The notes below the pieces were generated by a model. It saw only the letters and a program-made list of their open reading frames with translations, searched no databases and was not told where the DNA came from. The position numbers and the translations under genes were made by a program. Shown in pieces: positions 59,972-64,000 of a DNA stretch of 64,000 nt. Origin of the DNA: Nocardia otitidiscaviarum NBRC 14405 (GTDB taxonomy: Bacteria > Actinomycetota > Actinomycetes > Mycobacteriales > Mycobacteriaceae); assembly GCF_000308635.1 (NCBI RefSeq), contig NZ_BAGD01000088.1, positions 1 to 64,000 on the forward strand, given 5' to 3'. How positions within the stretch are numbered: position 1 is the stretch's first letter; each line of letters begins with the position of its first letter.

Positions 59972-60694
59972 TCAGCCACCGAAGTAATACAGCTCGAACC
60001 CCGTCGCGCGAGCGGCCGGGAAGCCCTCGATGGGCCCGGTCGACATGTCTACGATGGCGCGCGCCTGCTCCAGCACCGGGTCCGAACTCAACGCGGCGAG
60101 GTAGCGGCCATGAGCGACAAGGGATTCCACCGCAGGCTCGATGGTATCCGTGACGTCCACGGCGTGGGTAACCTTCGGACCCGTGACCGCCGCCCACCGC
60201 GGCGACCAGACGGGCAGCTCCGCCAGTTCGGGGAAGATCCACTCGTTGCCCGCGTCGGAGACGGCGTCCAGACCGGCCCGGCCCACCGCCCGATGGTCGG
60301 CGCTGTTGGCGTATCCGGGTGCCCAGGTATCGCCGAAGTTGAACAGGATCACCATCTCCGGCCGGTGGCGGCGGATGGCGGCGGCCAGATCCCGGCGCAG
60401 CGCGAGCGATTCCTCGACCCGCCCGTCCGGATAGCCGAGGAACTCCACCTCCCCGACCCCCACGGCCTTGGCGGCGGCGATCTCCTCCGCCTCGCGCAGC
60501 GGCCCGGATTCCGCGGGCGGCAACCCCGCGATACCGGCCTCACCGCTGGTGACGAGCACATAGCGAATATCCTTGCCCTGCCGTGTCCAGCGCGCCACGG
60601 CCGCGGCCGCGCCGTACTCGATGTCATCGGGATGCGCGACGATGACGACGCCGCGCTGCCAGTCCTCGGGTAACTGCTCCATGGCGGTATTCAA
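59972..60694 (-). CDS. PIG-L/LmbE-family deacetylase
   Basis: A 240-residue zinc-dependent deacetylase. The metal motif AHPDD (IVAHPDDIEYG) is at about 19-23, with the third ligand in NSADHRAVGRAGLDAV. The family includes MshB and Mca of mycothiol metabolism, but this shorter type has unknown substrate. An ATG at 60682 (MEQLPEDW) is a possible alternative start. It follows the ROK gene by 66 bases on the same strand. Confidence 0.86.
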   Translation of the reverse strand: MNTAMEQLPEDWQRGVVIVAHPDDIEYGAAAAVARWTRQGKDIRYVLVTSGEAGIAGLPPAESGPLREAEEIAAAKAVGVGEVEFLGYPDGRVEESLALRRDLAAAIRRHRPEMVILFNFGDTWAPGYANSADHRAVGRAGLDAVSDAGNEWIFPELAELPVWSPRWAAVTGPKVTHAVDVTDTIEPAVESLVAHGRYLAALSSDPVLEQARAIVDMSTGPIEGFPAARATGFELYYFGG

Positions 60695-60760
60695 ACATCC
60701 GCGCGCGCCCGAACACTCGGGCGCCGCGCCCAGTCGGGCGCGACCTGCCCGGATCTCGTC

Positions 60761-61933
60761 TCACAGCGCACCCAACACCCCCTCGAACGCCGCCTCGGCC
60801 GCCCCCAGCAACTTCAAATCCGCTCCCAGCGTGGACTTCTCGATCCGAACCCCACCCAGGGCCCGGCTGACGATACTGCGCTCGCGCACCCGGTCCCGGA
60901 CGCACGCGACGACCGCATCGGGCAGGGCGGTGAACAGGTCGCCGAGCACCACCAGTTCGGGGCCGAGGACGTTCACCACGTTCACCAGGCCGAGCACCAA
61001 CCAGTCGGGGTACTCCCCCAGCCGCGCCAGCGGGTCCGAATCCCGTTCCAGGGCGCGCAGTTCGGCGACGATTCCACCGCGCGGACCGTGTTCGGGCAGG
61101 CCGAGCGCCCGGCACAGCGCGGCCTGGCCGACCTCGCTCTCCCAGCAGCCCACATTGCCGCAGTGGCAGGCCCGCCCGTCGGGGCGCACGGTCATATGCC
61201 CGATCTCGCCGAGGTATCCGGCCGCGCCGCGCAGAATGCCGCCCTGTGCGATGAGACCGCCGCCCACGCCTACATCGGCGGAGACGAAGACGGCGTCGGC
61301 CGTGCCCCGGCCCGCGCCACGCACATGTTCGGCGAGAGCACCGAATTCGGCGTCGTTGCCGACCGCGACGGGCAGCCCCAGCACCGCCGACATGCGCTCC
61401 CCCAGCGCCACTTCCGACCACCGCAGGTTGGCCGCCGTGTGGACGTATCCGTCGGTGCGGCGCACCACCCCGGGCACCGAGATGCCGACCGCTACCGGGT
61501 GCACGCCGAGATCACCGGCCAGCAGGGCGGCGGATTCGGCGACATGGGTGACCACTTCGATCGGATCGCGTTGCCGCCCGTGCAGATTCCAGCTGTTGCG
61601 CCCGAGGATGTGCCCGCCGAATCCCACCAGCGCGATGGCGGTGCGTTCGACCTGCACGTCCACCGCCAGCACCACCGCCGCCTGGGGTTGCGGCAGCACC
61701 AGCAGCGACGGCCGCCCGGCCCCGCGCCCGGCACCCGCGGGCGTCTGGCGCGGCACCCGCTCCTCCACGATCCCGGCCTCGGCCAACCCGTCCACCAGCA
61801 TCTTGATGGTGGACCGGTTGAGTCCGAGGTCGGTGGCGAGGGCCGCCCTGGTCGCCGGTCCGCCGATGTGCAGCAGCCGCAGCAGACTGGACCGGTTGAA
61901 GCGGCGCACCTCGTCCGGGCGGGCGACGGTCAT
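60761..61933 (-). CDS. ROK-family transcriptional regulator
   Basis: A 390-residue repressor. A winged helix is at about 17-58 (LLRLLHIGGPATRAALATDL, LNRSTIKMLVDGLAEAG). The ROK sugar-kinase-like domain has the zinc motif CHCGNVGCWE and VGNDAEFGALAEH. ROK repressors such as XylR and NagC sense sugars. It is 25 bases downstream of the permease, suggesting autogenous control of the sugar transporter. Confidence 0.9.
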   Translation of the reverse strand: MTVARPDEVRRFNRSSLLRLLHIGGPATRAALATDLGLNRSTIKMLVDGLAEAGIVEERVPRQTPAGAGRGAGRPSLLVLPQPQAAVVLAVDVQVERTAIALVGFGGHILGRNSWNLHGRQRDPIEVVTHVAESAALLAGDLGVHPVAVGISVPGVVRRTDGYVHTAANLRWSEVALGERMSAVLGLPVAVGNDAEFGALAEHVRGAGRGTADAVFVSADVGVGGGLIAQGGILRGAAGYLGEIGHMTVRPDGRACHCGNVGCWESEVGQAALCRALGLPEHGPRGGIVAELRALERDSDPLARLGEYPDWLVLGLVNVVNVLGPELVVLGDLFTALPDAVVACVRDRVRERSIVSRALGGVRIEKSTLGADLKLLGAAEAAFEGVLGAL

Positions 61934-61958
61934 GGCATCAGGAATACCATTGCGGCGC

Positions 61959-63386
61959 TCACCGTCCCGACGCGGCGCTGCGACGGCGGGACAGAGCGTC
62001 GACGGTGGCGGCCAGCAGCAGCACCAGTCCGGTCACGATGGAGACCACCGCGGCGGGCTGGCGCAGCAGCCCCAGACCGTTCGCCACCACCGCCAGCACC
62101 GCACCGCCGATGACGGCGTCGGCCACCCGGCCCTTGCCGCCGAACAGCGAGGTGCCGCCGATCACGGCCGCGCCCACCGCGAACAGCAGCGTATTGAGCC
62201 CGCCGGCCTGCGGGTCGACCGAGCCGACCTTGGACGAGTAGACGATGGCCCCGACCGCCGCGCACGCCGAGCTGATCACGAAAACACTGGCCCGCAGCCG
62301 GGTCACGTCGATACCGGCGCGCCGCGCCGCCTCCCGGTTGCCGCCCACCGCGTAGATGTGGCGACCGTAGGTGGTGCGGTTGAGCACATAGGTGCCGACC
62401 ACCAGCAGCGCCAGCACGATCGGCACCACGTACGGCACGCCGGAGATCTCGATGAGATCGCTCGGCGACCGGTTCACGGTGAGCAGCGCGGTCACCACGG
62501 CCGCGAATCCGGTGAGCGCCACCACCTTCGTGACCACCAGCGGGGTCGGCTGGGTCACCAGTCCGCGCTTGCGGCGTCGCAGATGCCCGCCCAGCGTGAC
62601 CACCGCATAGCCGCCGGCCGCGACGACGAACAGCGCCCAGCTGCCGACCGTGGACAGATTGCCGTTGGCGACCTGGTTCAGCACATGCGAGGAGCTGATG
62701 CCCAGCACCCCGCCCTCACCGATGAGTTGCAGGATCACGCCCTGCCAGGCAAGGAACAGCGCGAGCGTCACCACGAAGGAGGGCATCCCGATCTTGGCGA
62801 TGAGGAAACCGGTGATGCAGCCGATGGCGGTGCCCACGCACACCGCGAGCAGCATCTCCACCCACGGGTTCGCCTCGAAGCCGATGACGGTGATGGCGAC
62901 GCCGAGCAGCGACATGAACACACCCGGCCAGATGCGCAGGAACGCCGCCAGGGCGGCGGCCAGCACCAGCATGGTCACGAAGACGATGAAGACCGTCGAT
63001 CCCATGCCCGCGAGCAGATTCCCGTTCTCCACGTAGTGCATGGCCAGGACCGCGCCCGCCACGCCGGAGGCGGTGCCCGCGGACAGGTCGATCTCACCGA
63101 TCAGCAGCACGTAGACGATGCCGATGGCGATGATGGTCTGCCCCGCGCCCTGCGCCAGCAGATTGGCGATGTTGTTGAGCGAGAGGAAGACATCCGACAG
63201 CGTCGAGAACAGCACCACCAGCGCGACGAGGCCCAAGATGGCCGGCAGCGAACCGATATCGCCGGACCGCACGCGAATGAGATAGTCGCGCAGCGCATCC
63301 CGGGTGGACATGGCGGTGGTGTCGATCCCGAAGTCGGAGACCGCGGTGTCGGCGGCCGGCGAGGCGGCGGATTCGGAAACCTTCAC
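61959..63386 (-). CDS. Sugar ABC transporter permease (XylH/RbsC type)
   Basis: A 475-residue BPD_transp_2 permease with about 12 hydrophobic segments. It includes GEIDLSAGTASGVAGAVLAM, LGVAITVIGFEANPWVE, NREAARRAGIDVTRLRASVFVI (cytoplasmic contact) and VIGGTSLFGGKGRV. The longer membrane layout resembles XylH more than RbsC. The GTG at 63386 overlaps the ATPase stop by 4 bases. Confidence 0.9.
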   Translation of the reverse strand: MKVSESAASPAADTAVSDFGIDTTAMSTRDALRDYLIRVRSGDIGSLPAILGLVALVVLFSTLSDVFLSLNNIANLLAQGAGQTIIAIGIVYVLLIGEIDLSAGTASGVAGAVLAMHYVENGNLLAGMGSTVFIVFVTMLVLAAALAAFLRIWPGVFMSLLGVAITVIGFEANPWVEMLLAVCVGTAIGCITGFLIAKIGMPSFVVTLALFLAWQGVILQLIGEGGVLGISSSHVLNQVANGNLSTVGSWALFVVAAGGYAVVTLGGHLRRRKRGLVTQPTPLVVTKVVALTGFAAVVTALLTVNRSPSDLIEISGVPYVVPIVLALLVVGTYVLNRTTYGRHIYAVGGNREAARRAGIDVTRLRASVFVISSACAAVGAIVYSSKVGSVDPQAGGLNTLLFAVGAAVIGGTSLFGGKGRVADAVIGGAVLAVVANGLGLLRQPAAVVSIVTGLVLLLAATVDALSRRRSAASGR

Positions 63387-64000
63387 AGCGCCACCGCCTC
63401 CGGTCGCGCCAGCCCGAGTTCGCCGGACCGGCCCGCGGTGATCAGCTCCACCACCTGGGCGTGGGTGACATCGGCCGCCCGCACCTGCGCTGCCATCCGG
63501 CCCAGGTACAGCACGGCGATGCGGTCGGCCACCTCGAACACGTCGGCGAGATTGTGGCTGATCAGCACCACCCCGAGCCCCTGTTCGGCGAGCCTGCGCA
63601 CCAGGTCGAGCACCTGGCGGGTCTGGGCCACGCCGAGCGCGGCGGTGGGTTCGTCCAGCAGCACCAGATTGCTGTTCCACAGTACGGCTTTGGCGATGGC
63701 CACCGTCTGCCGCTGCCCGCCGGACAGCGCCGAGACCGGAGTGCGGACCGATTTCACGGTGCGCACGCCCAGGGAGGCGAGGGTGCGCCGCGCCGCCTCC
63801 TCCATACTCGCCTCGTCGAGGAACCAGGGTCGGCCGCGCTCGCGGCCGAGGAACATATTCGCGACGATATCGAGATTGTCGGCCAGCGCCAGATCCTGGT
63901 AGACGACCTCGATGCCCAGGGCGGCAGCGTCTTTGGGTCCGTGGATGCGGACTTCCTCGCCGCGGAAGCGCACCGTGCCGGAATCGGCGGCGTGGATGCC
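63383..64000 (-). CDS. Sugar ABC transporter ATP-binding protein, partial at window edge
   Basis: The last 205 residues of a sugar ABC ATPase; the N-terminus with Walker A is beyond 64000. Seen are VVYQDLALADNLDIVANMFLGRE (Q-loop region), the signature ALSGGQRQTVAIAKAV, Walker B LVLLDEPTAALG and the switch histidine VVLISHNLADVF. It seems to be the single-cassette XylG/FrcA-like kind, since only one cassette precedes the stop. It forms an operon with the permease and ROK regulator. Confidence 0.9.
   Translation of the reverse strand, partial: GIHAADSGTVRFRGEEVRIHGPKDAAALGIEVVYQDLALADNLDIVANMFLGRERGRPWFLDEASMEEAARRTLASLGVRTVKSVRTPVSALSGGQRQTVAIAKAVLWNSNLVLLDEPTAALGVAQTRQVLDLVRRLAEQGLGVVLISHNLADVFEVADRIAVLYLGRMAAQVRAADVTHAQVVELITAGRSGELGLARPEAVAL

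Noticed and set aside
60573..63902. A plus-strand open frame of over 1100 codons opposite the ROK and sugar transporter genes
   Set aside because: It is the antisense of well-supported genes, is full of low-complexity Arg/Ser/His stretches, and shows no domain; GC-rich codon bias opens such frames.

Overview
The window is high-GC actinobacterial chromosome, most likely Nocardia or a close mycolate-containing relative. The evidence is the base composition, frequent GTG starts, many leaderless-looking starts, and a block matching the mycobacterial neighbourhood fadE20-hflX-dapF-miaA-DUF349-miaB-recX-recA-DUF3046-glycosyltransferase. A mycolate-type HadA/HadB fusion and a DosR-like dormancy gene set agree. 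No rRNA, tRNA, CRISPR array, insertion sequence or prophage was seen.

Layout. 1-8.4 kb: a methyltransferase and secreted protein pair, a DJ-1/TetR/enoyl-reductase-type operon ending in a strong hairpin, and an AurF-like diiron oxygenase divergent from an EthA-like Baeyer-Villiger monooxygenase. 7.4-11.5 kb: a probable hypoxia module with an Acg-type nitroreductase, an aa3 oxidase subunit I, a PRC-barrel protein and a receiver-only DevR-like protein that lacks the phosphorylatable Asp. Tandem DosR-like boxes precede the first two genes. 11.5-17.5 kb: AarF/UbiB kinase with divergent TetR, a secreted lipase, a HadAB-like dehydratase with a degenerate second active site, and a PucR regulator. 17.8-21.3 kb: DsbA, CcdA, ArsR and SRPBCC genes plus a lipoprotein. 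21.5-29.8 kb: DUF1963, GNAT, then a likely organoarsenical resistance cassette (an ArsR-ArsN fusion divergent from a flavoprotein, MFS transporter and second flavoprotein around three 16-bp operators), a second CcdA with a TlpA-like lipoprotein, and a decayed ABC-F gene.

30-51.8 kb is the conserved core: fadE20-like, PlsC-like, hflX, dapF, a SpoU methyltransferase, miaA, an extradiol-dioxygenase-like protein, DUF349, membrane proteins, miaB, the gluABCD glutamate importer, a P450, a PP2C phosphatase with a repeat insertion inside its catalytic domain, recX with a long disordered extension, and recA with an SOS box.

51.8-64 kb: a kynA-kynU-paaX operon, a secreted protein, a VOC/flavin-binding/DUF1348 operon facing a CGNR zinc-finger regulator, DUF3046, and a glycosyltransferase whose 3' end has been copied into a tandem minisatellite. 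The window ends with a PIG-L deacetylase and a ROK regulator, sugar permease and ATPase operon; the ATPase runs off the right end.

Functions come from recognised motifs and remembered family sequences, since no database search was possible. Starts were moved from the longest ORF wherever a ribosome site, gene overlap or family N-terminus supported a shorter one.
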